A program made the translations under genes and the position numbers. The notes under the pieces were generated by a model. That model did not search any database, had not been told where the DNA came from, and worked only from the letters and a program-made list of their open reading frames with translations. From contig JAUTXW010000347.1 of assembly GCA_030620095.1 (NCBI GenBank), positions 1,909,001-1,973,000 of the forward strand: a stretch of DNA of 64,000 nt, given 5' to 3'. Source of the DNA: Kuschelorhynchus macadamiae. Its lineage: Eukaryota; Arthropoda; Insecta; Coleoptera; Curculionidae. Positions 41,421 through 53,461 of the stretch are shown piece after piece. Position 1 is the first letter of the stretch. The number at the start of each line of letters is the position of its first letter.

Positions 41421-43144
41421 GTACGATTAAGTGACCTATCTTTATATTTTAGGAACATATGTGTGTGCTTGATTAGCTATATATCCAATACATTCCTTTT
41501 TTATACGAACTGTGAAAGTTTATTGAAACACTGTTAAAACGAAATAAAATAAGTCTATTGAACTAGAACAACAAAATTCACATCCGACTTCTTGCAAGTC
41601 CAAAAACAGAGTCCTCCTCTAATATTAATACAAATCTCAATCACCCCCTGTGCCAAAATTCCTCGCTTTGATTGGTCCTATTCATTGGCAAAAGGGGTTT
41701 TTTTTCTATCTTCGTAAACTTTCCCATGCTCAAAATAAAAACATTCATTACAGATAGTAAAATGGGAATTTGGAGAAAGCTTTACTAAGAAGGGTCGTTT
41801 CGGTATTTTCCTATCATAAACCCTAAATGCAATAAACAGTTTACTATCGGTGATGGTGCCTACTATCGAACGTGCAATAACATATTTTAAAATCGTACAA
41901 AGAAGTGTTGTAAAAATAAAAATTAACGGATAACATACAAGAACCTTAAAACTAAATTAGACTCTAAATGCCGATGGAAATTCCCACAATTATGTACAGA
42001 AAACTAAGTACCTGCAAATTGTTACATTTCTCAATAGCAATAGATAATTAGCCTAGATTAAAAAAGTAAATGTAAAATAAAATAAATATGTACAGTATGT
42101 TATGCAGACAAATGTGGGAGACATTCAGTCGCCACAATATTTTTAGACATTATTGAATAACTAAAATCAGATAACATGAACACCAATGTGCCTATGTTTT
42201 TCTTATTATTAAATTATATAAGAGTAAATAAACAAAACAATATGAAATAAAACCCTATAAAATAGACAGTCCGTTGGCAGTCTAACAAAAAAATTACTAT
42301 ACCTTCACAGCGCATCCAGAATCCAAGTATTCAAAAATATTTTGTTCTTACATCATGAAACCGCCACAATTTCGTAATTATTTATGTTTACAGACAATCG
42401 AGCAAAAATAAAACAGCGGTTACAAACACGTTGGGGATTAGGGATCGGCCAAAGACTGATGATTACATACCCAAGCTCTTCCAAGAAAAATCAATCAAAA
42501 TAACAATTAAAAACGAGCCTTTGTTAATTACCAACCCATAAATAACCCGTTTAACTGCGGTTTTAACACTGAAACTAAATGTCACGCCTGCTTTGTGCTA
42601 TCTTTTTTCTCCGTTTTTCTTTCGTTTCTTTATTTTGCATCCTCCTCGATACGGGGACCAAATTAAACAAAAGAATAACGGGCGTGGAACCGTAAATGTC
42701 ATTTTGAGTAATTGTTTTCGATGATGATCGTCGTCGACTTTACTATATGTACGTATTGTCCCTATTCTGGGAACTTTGGAGATGTCTATTTATCCAACTT
42801 AGTGAAATATCATTGCGAAAATAGTATAAAATATAAACTATAATATAAAAAAAGAAATTTGTAGATTCATTTTGTTTAAATGTGAATTATTTTTTTTTTC
42901 AAATACTTACTGTGTATAATTAAAAAAAACTTTTCTCGTTATGATTTTTTCCCTTTGTTAGGAATAGTGAAGTATAACACAATTTAGTTCAGTACATAAT
43001 CACAGTATATATGTGTTATATATACTGTCTTTTATTTTTATTGAGCGCCATTTTGTTGTTGTTATTGGACTCTTACCAATGTATTTATCGTTTCCTTTCT
43101 TTCCATTTTCACACTTTTTTCGCAAAATTGAACAAGAACAAGAA
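41421..43144. other. no gene seen
   Basis: The longest stretch without a recognised element in the middle of the window. AT-rich, with a modest GC rise at 42400-42780. No open frame with a recognisable domain, no inverted arms. Possibly genuine host intergenic or intronic DNA. Confidence 0.45.
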
Positions 43145-43230
43145 CTCCATTGGTCCGCAGTTATCCCAGATATTAAGTTTCTAGATGGTTTTCAATAACG
43201 ATCCTCTTGTTGTTATGTTTGTAACGTTAC
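43145..43230. repeat. short fragment of dispersed repeat
   Basis: CCAGATATTAAGTTTCTAGA and CGATCCTCTTGTTGTTATGT match 49245-49305 and, inverted, 49495-49535 and 49690-49745. Confidence 0.75.
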
Positions 43231-43262
43231 ACTTTTACAGTAACAAAATAGTGATATATGTA

Positions 43263-45585
43263 CACTGTGTCCCAGATTGCTTGTAATCACAGGGTTTTTC
43301 GGAAACCAGCAGAGATATAACTTTGCGGTTTTCGCGACCCTGTGTCACTTTTTCGATAAACTTTGAATGCCGCAAACAGAATTGTGCCACATCGTTTCGT
43401 TCCCGAGATACAGGGTGAAATAGAGATTTTGCGCTTTTGGGGGTGGTATCATATTTCGGACACTCTATCAGATAGAGAAAAGGTAAAAACTGCTATGGAT
43501 AGACATTTTTACGTAGAATCCAGTGTTGTAGTCGCACAAATTTTTAGACAATCCGTTTTTGAGATATAGCCCAAACTTAGTATTTTTTAAATGGGACACC
43601 CTGTATTTTTTTATTCCAAAAAATTCGCCTTTTTTTTTTTCTTTAAAATGATGTATCACACTATGCACTTTTGACGTAAACTAAACCTTATAAACGCTAT
43701 ATTAAAAGAAAAACGTAAGTTGGCCATGGAAATATGGGTAGATATTAAAAGTGCCCAGAAGCAAAATTAAACAACATAAAAAATTAATAACCATTTTTTT
43801 ACTATGAAATAAATAAACTTAATAATCTTGATAAACTTAAGCACAATACTAAACAAATTCTACATAACTAGAAAAACTGTTCAAAATGGCCGCCCCCCTC
43901 ACGAACACATAATTGGCACACAGTGCGAATTCTTCTTAGAGCATTCATCATTATTATAGGTCTATCTTCCAATGATCTAAATGCCTGAATGGTTGCATTT
44001 TGCAGCTGCTCCATCGTATTGACTGGATTCAGGTAAATTTTGTTTTTTAAGTAAGACCAAACGAAAAAATCTAATATTGAGAGGTCTGGCGACCTAGATT
44101 GGTCCATTTGTACCAATCCAGCGATCGTGAAAATTTTCAAATAGAAATGGCCTTATAATTTGCGCATTGTGGGCAGGAGCACCGTCCTGCTGAAAGTAAA
44201 TATTGTGCAGATTTGCTAGCGGCAAGTTATCAAATAAAACCGGTAATATTTGATTTAAAATTGCTAGATATCTATCTGCTGTTAAATTATTATTGTAAAT
44301 ATGGAATGTAATCCTTGTTCCCAATATAAAGCAAGCGACGCTAAACCCAAACCTTCCTTGCTGCTGACGTTCTCTTGTTAAAAATTGGTTTTCCGTATAC
44401 CAGTGCCTATTATTATGCCTGTTAAAAATCCCACTACAATTTATATAGGTTTCGTCGGACCATATAACCTTGCTACAGAAGTCAGGGTCATTTTGGGTTT
44501 TTTGAAGATACTAGTTACAAAAATTTAGACGCCTTTCTGCATCTCCAGAATGCAATTGTTGTACTACATTTACTTTATAAGGCTTATATTTATGTTTTCT
44601 TAATATCCTTTGCGTTTGTGATTTTGACACCCCCACTGTTTTCTGAATATGCCTACATGAATTCGCGTGATTGGCCTGAATACTTGCTAATACAACAATC
44701 TCATTGTACTCGTGATTTCGTTTATTATATGTTTTAGCCCTGTGCTTTGAAAATGATCCATCATTAATTAAATTTAATTTAATTCGGCGAAAAATTGCCT
44801 TGTGTGGCTGAGGCCTTTCTGGATATCTACGATATAAAAAAAGCTTTTGGAAATAGTCCATAACTCAAAGTGGAATTGACAAAAAAATTTTGAAAGCAGG
44901 TTCATAATAATTTAAGCGCTTGGTGCTTACCTGTTAAAATATAAATCAGATGCTTGATCACTGTTTTCATGACATTCAATAAAACAAACCATCATATCAT
45001 ACTTATGACTATTTTCAAAATTATTAATTTCTTCTTAATATCTATTAATTACTAAATGATAAGAGGATAAACACGGCAATATTTGATATATTTAAGAAAC
45101 AAATAGTTTTGATTTTTGTTTCCATGCCATATTTCCATGGCCAACTTACTTTTTCTTTTAATATTGCGTTTATAAGGCTTAGTTTACGTCAAAAGTGCAT
45201 AGTGTGATACATCATTTTAAAGAGAAAAAAAGGCAAATTTTTTGGAAACAAAAAATACAGGGTGTCCCATTAAAAAAATACTAAGTTTGGGCTATATCTC
45301 AAAAACGGTTTGTCTAAGAAAAATTTCGACTACAGCACTGGACTCTACGTAAAAATATCTATCCATAGCAGTTTTTACCTTTTCTTTATCTGACAGGGTG
45401 TCCGAAATATGATACCACCCCCAAAAGCACAAAATTTCTATTTCACTCTGTATCTCGGGAACGAAACAATCTGGCACAATTCTGTTTGCGGCATTCAAAG
45501 TTTCGTCGAGTCGCGAAAACCGCAAAGTTCTATCTCTGCTGGTTACCGAGAAACCCTGTGATTACAAGCAATCTGGGACACAGTG
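43263..45585 (-). mobile_element. M8: mariner-like element with ~470-bp inverted ends
   Basis: The left arm (43263 to about 43740) and right arm (about 45125 to 45585) are inverted copies, starting CACTGTGTCCCAGATTGCTT. TA flanks on both sides (43261-43262, 45586-45587). Each arm contains an internal TACAGGGTGTCCCA motif (about 43605 and 45258) that looks like another mariner end. The right TA is shared with M9. Confidence 0.95.
43868..44861 (-). pseudogene. mariner-like transposase (M8), broken
   Basis: Leftward from ATG at 44861: MDYFQKLFLYRRYPERPQPH, ILRKHKYKPYKVNVVQQLHS, ERRLNFCN, stop at 44511-44513, YLQKTQNDPDFCSKVIWSDE (first D), GIFNRHNNRHWYTEN, RQQQGRFGFSV, TADRYLAILNQILPVL, YFQQDGAPAHNAQIIRPFLF (second D, about 44200), DRWIGTNGPI. 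A frameshift near 44097 leads to DQSRSPDLSILDFFVWSYLK (third D) and ends CVREGGGHFEQFF. The intended 40/41 spacing is blurred by the frameshift. Close in order to M2 (GIFNxxNxHxW, FGF) but without an intron. Confidence 0.9.
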
Positions 45586-45587
45586 TA

Positions 45588-48338
45588 CAGGGTGGTCCAC
45601 TTAAGATTCTCCTATACTTTATCTCAATAAATAAGACACTAAGAAAAAAAAGTTAAATACAAAAAGTATTTGATCCTAATTTAATTTTTTTTATAATATT
45701 TTTATGTATACAAGGTGTTCCATTGTGCCAGGACACTAACCAACTTTTTTCTTTTAAATGAAATGGTATGAATATTTTTAGAAATTCTAATTCTTCGCTT
45801 GTTTTTGAGTATTTTTTTGTCATTACATAGCATACGAAATTTTGAGTAGTTTTTGAGAAAAATTACCTTTTCTATTTTTTTCGTAAAAACAGGTTTTTGG
45901 AAATATGTGATTTCTTCACACCTGAAGACTAAAATTGTGAATTTTGGTCATGGATTCATAGGAATAGTTAATATTTAATACTCTGACCTATCAAGAGCGA
46001 AAATCCATTATACAGGGTGGTCACAAATGACCATCAAAAAAATGTTTTTGTAACAAAAAAACTTAATTTTTTTTAAATGGAACACCCTGTATTTAGCATT
46101 TTTATTGTGTTTAGGATTTAATTCTGCATCATTCCATACATATAGTTTAAATGCCAAAAATTAGTAGTTTAGAAGTGATGACCAATTTTCTATAATAATT
46201 CGGGTATTTTTGTTAAAAATCTAACTAAACCTAAATAATATCCTATTCTAAGTTTCTTTTAACATTATAATTAAATTTAACATTAAATCAACAAGTAATG
46301 CAAGAAAGAAAGTAACTAATTACTTATTACAAAACATTTTCGACATAACCCCCGTCTTTGGCAATACAAGTAGTATACATGGTTTCAATTCTCGCAATAG
46401 CATTTCTAACCGCGTCTGTTGCATTAAGTCTTTCTACCTCTTGCCTAATTCTCCTTTTCAAATCTTGAACAGTATTACACCTATTTTTATACATCTCGTT
46501 TTTTAAGTTGCCCCATAAAAAAATCCAGGGGTGTTAAGTCGGGGCTCCTCGCTGGCCAATCTATGGTCCCGTACCGACGAATCCAAAATATAAACCGTTG
46601 ATTCAAACAATTTCTAACAGGCACTACAGTGTGATATGGAGCACTATCTTGTTGATAAACAAGCCCTTCTTTAATATCGTTCGGCGGATTGTCAATTAAC
46701 GAAAATATTTCGTTCTCCAACAAATTTAAATTCCTCTCACCATTCAGAACAAAGTCATAAAATACTGGACCTATTATTCGATCACGGATAATACCACACC
46801 ACACATAAACACTTCTCCGACCCTGTTTTTTCATTTCTTTTACACGATGTTCATTTGAGTTACACCAGTAATGAGTATTTTTTCGGTTGAACATACCTGC
46901 CGTATTGAAAATTGCCTCATCGGTAAATAAAATATTTTTAAAAATGTCAGTTTCAAAATGGTGGTCCATCATGAGAGAACAATAAAAAAGCCTAGTTTGA
47001 AAGTCCTTTCGGGATAATTCCTGAACTGGTAAAATTTGAACGGATGGTAGTTACTATCAGTTAAAGTCCTTTGAACACTAGTCTTACTAATTCCCGGTAG
47101 ATCTCGGGATGCATCTCTTTGCAAATTTTCGTTGGTTTCTTCAAAATACAGGAGAAGTTCTAATTGCTTTTCTTCTGTTAGGACAATTTTTGGGCGCCGT
47201 TTTTGTTTATTGATTACCACTGCACGTCCAAGATCACGAACAATTCGTGAAAAAATATGTTTCGTGGGTCTTGCAGGATACAACAACCAATACTCCCGCA
47301 GGGCTAATGGTGGACTCTTATTATTTCTTGTGTAACAGTCATGAAGATTTAAACGCTCTGGACCCTGTATAAAGCCATTTTTCCTTCAAAAAGAGTTAGA
47401 GGCAACTAAATGTCAAATAAAAACTGTGTATTTATTGGTGTCCAGGCAACAATTTTACTAGTTTTGTTTTTCCATGAATATCTTGTAAAATTAAGACGCG
47501 TTTAGAAATGCTATTATTGCGAAAATTAAAACCGTAACCGTAATATTATACTACTTGTATTGCCAAAGTCGGGGGTTATGTCGAAAATGTTTTGTAATAA
47601 GTAATTAGTTACTTTCGTTCTTGCATTACTTGTTGATTTAATGTTAAATTTAATTATAATGTTAAAAAAAACTTAGAATAGGATATTATTTAGGTTTAGT
47701 TAGATTTTTAACAAAAATTCCCAAATTATTATAAAAAATTGGTTATAACTTCTAAACTACTAATTTTTGGAATATAAACTATATATATATGAAATGATAC
47801 AGAATTAAATCCTACACACAATAAAACTGCTAAATACAGGGTGTTCCATTTAAAAAAATTAAATTTTTTTAGTTATAAAAACATTTTTTTGATGGTCATT
47901 TGTGACCACCCTGTATAAATGATTTTCGCTCTTGATAGGTCAGAGTATTAAATATTAACCACTCCTATGGATCCATAACCAAAATTCACAATTTTAATTT
48001 TCAAGTGTGAAAAAATCACATTTTTCCAAAAACCTGTTTTTCCGAAAAAAATTAGAAAAGTTAATTTTTCTCAAAAACTATTCAAAATTTCGTATACTAT
48101 GTAATGATAAAAAATACTCAAAATCAAGCGTAGAATTAGAATTTTTAAAAATATTCATACCATTTCACTAAAAAGAAAAAAGTTGGTTAATGTCCTGGCA
48201 CAATGAAACACCCTGTATACATAAAAATATTAAAAAAAAAATGAAATTAGGGTCAAATACTTTTTGTATTTAACTTTTTCTTCTCAGTGTCTTATTTATT
48301 GAGATAAAGTATAGAAGCATCTTAAGTGGACCACCCTG
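45588..48338 (-). mobile_element. M9: composite mariner-like element, second copy of M6
   Basis: Same structure as M6: outer ends CAGGGTGGTCCACTTAAG (45588) and complement (48338), inner element 45711-48215, a mini unit at 46013-46089. Outer flank TA on both sides, the left one being the TA that closes M8. The two copies differ by scattered substitutions and small indels over 2.7 kb. Confidence 0.94.
46327..47378 (-). pseudogene. mariner-like transposase, DD40D type (M9)
   Basis: Leftward from ATG at 47378. N-terminal half with frame changes: LLYPARPTKHIFSRIVRDLG, VLTEEKQLELLLYFEE, RDLPGISKTSVQRTLTDSNY. Then ILFTDEAIFNTAGMFNRKNT (first D, about 46910), VYVWCGIIRDRIIGPVFYDF, VYQQDSAPYH (second D), YGTIDWPARSPDLTPLDFFM (third D), a frameshift near 46505, and CIAKDGGYVENVL to the stop at 46327-46329. 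I count 40 residues between the second and third D. It differs from M6 in its lesions (for example, here the GMFNRKN block is intact), so the lesions mostly arose after the copies split. Confidence 0.9.
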
Positions 48339-48413
48339 TACAAGTGTAGTTATTATAATTGCTATAGCGCTATATTTATATTTTTCTTATTCACCTAGAT
48401 GTCAGGAACTTAC

Positions 48414-49113
48414 TTAATAGTTAGTTTTTAAGCCATGCCGCGAACTGACAGAGAGACAGACCGACAGACGGGCCAACGGAATTGATGAAACATATTTTTT
48501 GGCAACTATGAACGCTAAAACGTGAAGATATCTAAAACCTGAGAGGTTTATTTTTTTCATGATTACGAACATTTTATTTGGCCGCCATTTTGTTCCGCCA
48601 TCTTGAATCAGTTCCACAGTTTTACTAGTTGACTCCTATACAACAATTAGCTATGGCACACAATTTGAAATCAATACATGTATAGTTTTTCAGGCTGAAT
48701 TTTTAAATATTTTATTAAGCCGCCATTTTATTCCGCCATCTTGGATTCGTACCAAAATGTTGCCAGTTGATTCCAACATAAAACTTGATGTTTTTGCAAA
48801 ATTTGAGATAAATTGGATGAGTAATTTTTTAATAACAATTTTAACATTTCACTAACCGCCATTATGTTACGCCATATTGGATTTTTACCAAAATGTTACC
48901 AGGTCATCTCCATACGGCCCTTAATTTTTGACCAAAATTTTAAGTGAATCGGGTAAGTAATTTTTAGTTACGCCGCGAACAGACAGACAGACCGACGGAA
49001 TTGAGAAAACATATTTTTCGTCGTCTAGGGACCCTGAAACGTGAAGATCTGAAAAATCTCGGTGAGTGATTTTTTTCACGATTACAATACTTCCCTTTTT
49101 CGAGAGAAGTAAA
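48414..49113. repeat. dispersed repeat block with ~138-bp internal modules
   Basis: Modules starting GCCGCCATTTTGTTCCGCCA recur near 48581, 48719 and 48857 (period about 138). The block is framed by ACAGACAGACCGACGGAATT, then TCTAGGGACCCTGAAACGTG, and ends with CTTCCCTTTTTCGAGAGAAG. Open frames inside (for example 48414-48617 minus) just translate the repeat. Confidence 0.75.
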
Positions 49114-49134
49114 AACAAAGGCGACTGTTTAAGT

Positions 49135-49174
49135 TGCCGACGTTTCGTACTTCTATTTTTGCTTCCTCAGGACA
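49135..49174 (-). ncRNA. hammerhead-like motif (degenerate)
   Basis: Minus strand: TGTC, core CTGAGGA (the N7 position is variable in hammerheads), 17-base stem II region, core GAAA, CGTC, then GGCA. Stem I pairs four of four with TGTC/GGCA (one wobble). Stem II (AGCA.../...GTAC) is weak. Confidence 0.5.
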
Positions 49175-49356
49175 TATATAGCGACTTTATATCCTGCATG
49201 AAACTCATATTATCAGTCTTTACCTACTCCGTTGGTTGCAGATATTCCAGATATTAAGTTTCTAAATGGTTTTCATTAACGATACTCTTGTTGTTATGTT
49301 AGAATGGTCTTTTATTTGGGGTTAGAATAGAGTAAAAAAAAAGCGATTGTTAAAAT

Positions 49357-49396
49357 TTCAGACGTTTCGCCAATTTATTGTTGCTTCCTCAGGACA
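49357..49396 (-). ncRNA. hammerhead-like motif (degenerate)
   Basis: Minus strand: TGTC, CTGAGGA, stem II region AGCAACAATAAATTGGC, GAAA, CGTC, TGAA. Stem II can form GC/GC plus AA/TT; stem I is broken (C opposite T). Confidence 0.45.
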
Positions 49397-49606
49397 TATA
49401 GATTTTATATTCTGCATTAAACCCATATTGTCGATATTACCTACTCCACAGATATTTTTAACCCCAAATAATACACCAATTTAACATACCAACAAGATCG
49501 TTAGCGAAAACCATTTAGAAACTTAATATCTGGGAAATATCTGCGAAACAACGGAGTGGGTAAAGACTGACAATATGGATTTTATGCAAGATTTAAAATC
49601 TGTAGG

Positions 49607-49646
49607 TTTCCTGATGATGCAACAATAAAGTTGCGACACGTCGGCA
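49607..49646 (+). ncRNA. hammerhead-like motif (inactive)
   Basis: TTTC, core CTGATGA, TGCAACAATAAAGTTGC (five-pair GCAAC/GTTGC stem), then GACA in place of GAAA, CGTC, GGCA. The core A change should inactivate it. Confidence 0.45.
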
Positions 49647-50039
49647 ATTTAAAAAAAGTCTTTAGTTTTTTTTTCTGGATACTACACCACTCTAACATAA
49701 CAACAAGAGGATCGTTAACGAAAGCCATTTAAAAAGTTAATATTTGGGAAATATGTGTGGACAAACGGAATATGTAAAAACTGATAATATGGGTTTGATT
49801 TGATACTGGATATAGAATCTACATATCGTCGCTGGAAATACGAAGTGGCGTAACTCCATTTTTGCTATTTTTCAGGAGACGCATTTAAAGTTTTGGTGAA
49901 TATTGCATTGCCTATGCACTGAATGTCGGTTGCTGTAATATATTGCAAATGGTTTTTAAAAAATCACTACATTAGGTACTTTCTTTAAGAAGATACTTTT
50001 TATCAAAAAAGTGTATTTAAAAGAAAATATACAGTTTTG

Positions 50040-50400
50040 AAAGAGATAGGCCTCTTTGTTTTTTCTTATTTTTATCTATTATTATAAATACATGACTTAC
50101 GCCTACTTGTCTAGTGACCACAGAGCAATGTATTGTTAACAAAAACCCAATTTTATAAATTTGTTTATCAAATAAAATAGTAACTGACTAATTTTATAAA
50201 ATATTAAAATAACTAAAATAATTTTGAGAGATCGCCTGTTTCTTTTTTCTTATTTTTGTCTATTATTACAAATGCGTGAGTTAGGCCTACTTGTCTAGTG
50301 GTCAAGGAGCAATATATTGTTAACAAAAACTCAATTTTATAACTCTAACTCTAAATAAAAATCTAATAATAAACAAAAAAGAGGACGTATCTCCATCATC
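50040..50400. repeat. ~180-bp tandem duplication
   Basis: TTTTTTCTTATTTTTATCTA ... GCCTACTTGTCTAGTG ... CAATGTATTGTTAACAAAAA starts near 50040 and repeats near 50220 with several substitutions. Confidence 0.7.
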
Positions 50401-50646
50401 GTGCCATATAAGCGAGATTTGAAAAGACGAAGAGGCGTAAGTCGATTTACGCCTGTTTGTTTTTCAGCACTTTTAAGAAACGGAGATCCGCTCACATATT
50501 AATTTGCAATATTCTATTAACTATAAGGAATAGAGATACGCCACTTTGTCACAACATAGATATGTACTTTTGCGAATTTGTGGCGGTCTTAACTCGAAAT
50601 GGCCATTTTTCGATTTACGCTCCTTTGTATTTTCAGCGACGATATG

Positions 50647-50682
50647 TGTCCTGAGGATGCAACAATATTTTGCGAAACGCCG
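50647..50682 (+). ncRNA. hammerhead-like motif (inactive)
   Basis: TGTC, core CTGAGGA, TGCAACAATATTTTGC (GCAA/TTGC stem), core GAAA, then CGCC where CGTC is needed at the cleavage site. Related to the motifs at 49135-49646. Confidence 0.4.
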
Positions 50683-50769
50683 ACTATTTAAAAATAGACT
50701 TTTTTAACTCGATCCTTACTCCAAATAATACACCACTCTAATATAAAAACAAAAGGCGAATCAACAAAA

Positions 50770-51712
50770 ACCGTTCCGCTATCTTGAATTAGAAACAAAG
50801 TTTTACTAGCTGAGCCGTATACCACAATTAGTTAAGGCACACAATTTTAAATCAATAGATTAAGTAGTTTTTTTAGGCTGAATATTTAAATATTTTATTA
50901 CACCGTCATTTTGTTTCGCCATCTTGGATTCGCGCCAAAATTTAACCAGTTGGTTCCAAAATAATACTTAATATTCATGCAAATTAAATGGATAAGTAGT
51001 TTTTTTGTAATAAAATATCACTAAGCCGCCATTTTGTTTCGTCATTTTGGATTTTTACCAAGATGTTACCAGGTCACCCCCATATGACCTTTAATTTTTT
51101 ATGCGAATTTGAAGTCAATCGGGTAAGTAGTCTTTAGGCTATGCCGCGAACGGACAGACAGACCGACAGACGGAATTGATGAAACATATTTTTTTGGCAT
51201 CTAGGGACCCTAAAACGTAAAGATGTGTAAAAACGGGAAAGGGTGATTTTTTCACGATTACAAACATTTTATTTCACCGCCATTTTGTTCGGCCATCTTG
51301 AATTAGTACCTCAATTTTATATTATCCTATACCACAATTAGTTATTAGCCGAATTTTTAAATATTTTACTAAGCCGCCATTTGGTTCCGCCATTTTGGAT
51401 TCGTACCAACATGTTTCCAGTTGATTTCAATATAATACTTGATGCTTTTGCAAAATTTGAGATAAATTGGATGAGTAGTTTTTAAATAGTATTTTTTTAC
51501 ATTTCACTAGGCCGCCATTTTGTTTCGCCATATTTGATTTTTACGAAAATGCTACCAGGTCGTCCCCCTTTGATCCTTAATTTTTGACCAAAATTTGAAG
51601 CCAATCTGCTCTGTTTTTCGTCATCTAGGGACCCTGAAATGACCTGAGAAAATCTCGAAGAGTGATTTATTCACGATTACCAGGCTTCCCTTTTACAAGG
51701 GAAGTAAAAAGG
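50770..51712. repeat. dispersed repeat block, second copy
   Basis: Same modules as 48414-49113. GCCGCCATTTTG-type motifs recur near 50908, 51026, 51278, 51373 and 51513; ACAGACCGACAGACGGAATT is at about 51160; the end hairpin CTTCCCTTTTACAAGGGAAG is at about 51690-51710. Confidence 0.75.
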
Positions 51713-52137
51713 CAAAAAGTTAATTTTAAAATATGCAGCAACCTTGTTATTGGACTACGATTATATTGTACAGTTTCCAAAATGACGATGCTGAACCTGA
51801 AATGTATTTAAATAGTCGAAACAGGTAGTTTAATTCTTGATGGGCGCATAACGTAGTATACTTGTATGTCTGTATTATTAATTGAAAAAAAAAGGAAAGA
51901 TTTCATATCTCACTTTCATGTTACGTCCTTCCGTTCACTTTCTGACGTGGAAGTAATAGTTTACTTCTGTAAGTCTATACTTTAATTAGCAAAAAGATAG
52001 GAAAATAATCTAAGTATCATCTGCCTTCTGCATAATATCTCTGCTGAAAATCTTTGTGCAAATCGGTTATTTTGTTCTCGGTGTTCGGAAAAAATGCCGT
52101 GGAATGCGAGCCTTCATTTTATGCGTACAGGGTGCGA
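51713..52137. other. no gene seen
   Basis: AT-rich spacer between the dispersed repeat and mariner fragment M10. Confidence 0.5.
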
Positions 52138-53352
52138 CTAGCCGCTTTACTTAACTAATAGTCGGAAGTAAGTAAATTGTATTATTAAATTTTAAAAAAC
52201 GCATAGATTTTATCCATAGTTTTTATTAAATATTGATAATATTACACACGTTTGTTAAGAAAAAAATGCAAAGAGAAAATTTCACACCTAATACCTTCGA
52301 CCAATGGAGAACGCCTATTTTGACAGGTTGCCGTGGCAACGACAACGATTTCCCGCACATTTTTCTCCTCCAGGGTACCGCCACATCGAACTTCTTATGA
52401 AAATAAAAAATTTCCTCTTAATTTATTAATACAAATTTATTTAAGATCAATAATTCAACATTTAATCTGATATAAAATGTTTTATTTTACTAAAATTCAA
52501 GGAAAAATGATTTTTTTAAATTAAGGTTTGGTAAAGAGTAATGTTTTTGTTTTTCTATGACATATCAAACTTCTTATGAAAATAAAATTCCTTATTAATT
52601 TCAACATGTCTTCAACCTTATATAGCCAATTTTATTTTATTAAAGAAAATACTATGAAATCTTCTGTAAAGTGATCGTCTTCAATCCCTGGCGTTTATCG
52701 TTCTACAAATTTCTTGTTTTTTACTTCACCTTCAATAATTTCACCTAACTAAGAGTTTTTTAAAAGAGCCTTCGTATACATGATCGTATTCTGCCTCTTC
52801 AGTATTGACGTTACGAAAAGTACCAGCAGATTCGTCATTAAAACTGATTTCTTAGATTTACTTACTGGTACATTCAAAATATCAATACACGCCACACACC
52901 AACTGGGCAGGTAATTATTTGTTTTTACCTACTATCACTGAAGATGATACGGCTTGGATTGGTAGACGGGGTCCGATAGAATGGCCTGCCAGATCCCCTG
53001 ATTTGACCCCGTTAGATTATTATCTGTGGGGTTACCTAAAACCTACATTGTATGTTAACAGACCCAAGAATACAAGACCGAATAAGACATGCAATGAGAT
53101 TGATAGAAGCTCAAATACTGCAAAATATTTAATTAATATTACATAATTTTGTCATCTAGACATTGATTATTTAAAGTTAAGCTTTTTTTAAATAAAACAG
53201 ATTTTTTATACAACTTAATATAGACATATGTAGATTATGATTCATGAAGTGTGACCAAAATTTTCCGTAGAATACGAAAATAAACTAAAAAATAGGACAT
53301 TCCATTTAAAAAAATTAAATGAACTGTCATAACTTGCTTTTGGGTCACCCTG
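52138..53352 (+). mobile_element. M10: deleted mariner-like element
   Basis: Starts CAGGGTGCGACTAGCC after TA and ends TTTGGGTCACCCTG before TA. Only the terminal seven bases agree in inverted orientation, so pairing of these two ends is tentative. Inside is a C-terminal transposase fragment (52919-53150); most of the gene is deleted. Confidence 0.6.
52919..53150 (+). pseudogene. mariner-like transposase C-terminal fragment (M10)
   Basis: TAWIGRRGPIEWPARSPDLT, PLDYYLWGYLKPTLYVNRP, then a frameshift near 53070 to IQDRIRHAMRLIEAQILQNI. This covers the third catalytic Asp and the C-terminus of a transposase of the same superfamily. The second Asp is missing, so spacing cannot be counted. It is the least mutated WIGRxGP block in the window. 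Confidence 0.85.
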
Positions 53353-53398
53353 TATATAATATAAGTAAAAATCGACGGATTCGAGCGTTTTTTTTCGA

Positions 53399-53400
<2 letters not shown>

Positions 53401-53450
<50 letters not shown>
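53401..53450. repeat. (TA)n microsatellite, 50 bp
   Basis: Pure tract left of the foldback element. Confidence 0.98.
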
Positions 53451-53453
<3 letters not shown>

Positions 53454-53461
53454 CTAGCCGA

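Larger units (their letters stand above)
49114..49800. repeat. dispersed repeats with hammerhead-like motifs, inverted copies
   Basis: The module GACGTTTCG..., TTGCTTCCTCAGGACATATA, ATTCTGCAT, CCAGATATTAAGTTTC, CTCTTGTTGTTATGTTAG occurs in forward (49135-49305, 49360-49445) and reverse (49495-49660, 49690-49790) orientation, the layout also seen at 35619-36440. Confidence 0.65.

Noticed and set aside
48414..49118. Minus-strand frames containing CLSVSSRHG and CLSVRGVT
   Set aside because: They are the ACAGACAGACCGACGG part of the dispersed repeat in translation and recur in every copy of the repeat.
52138..53352. Full mariner with matched inverted arms
   Set aside because: Only about seven terminal bases agree; reported as a deleted element with tentative ends instead.
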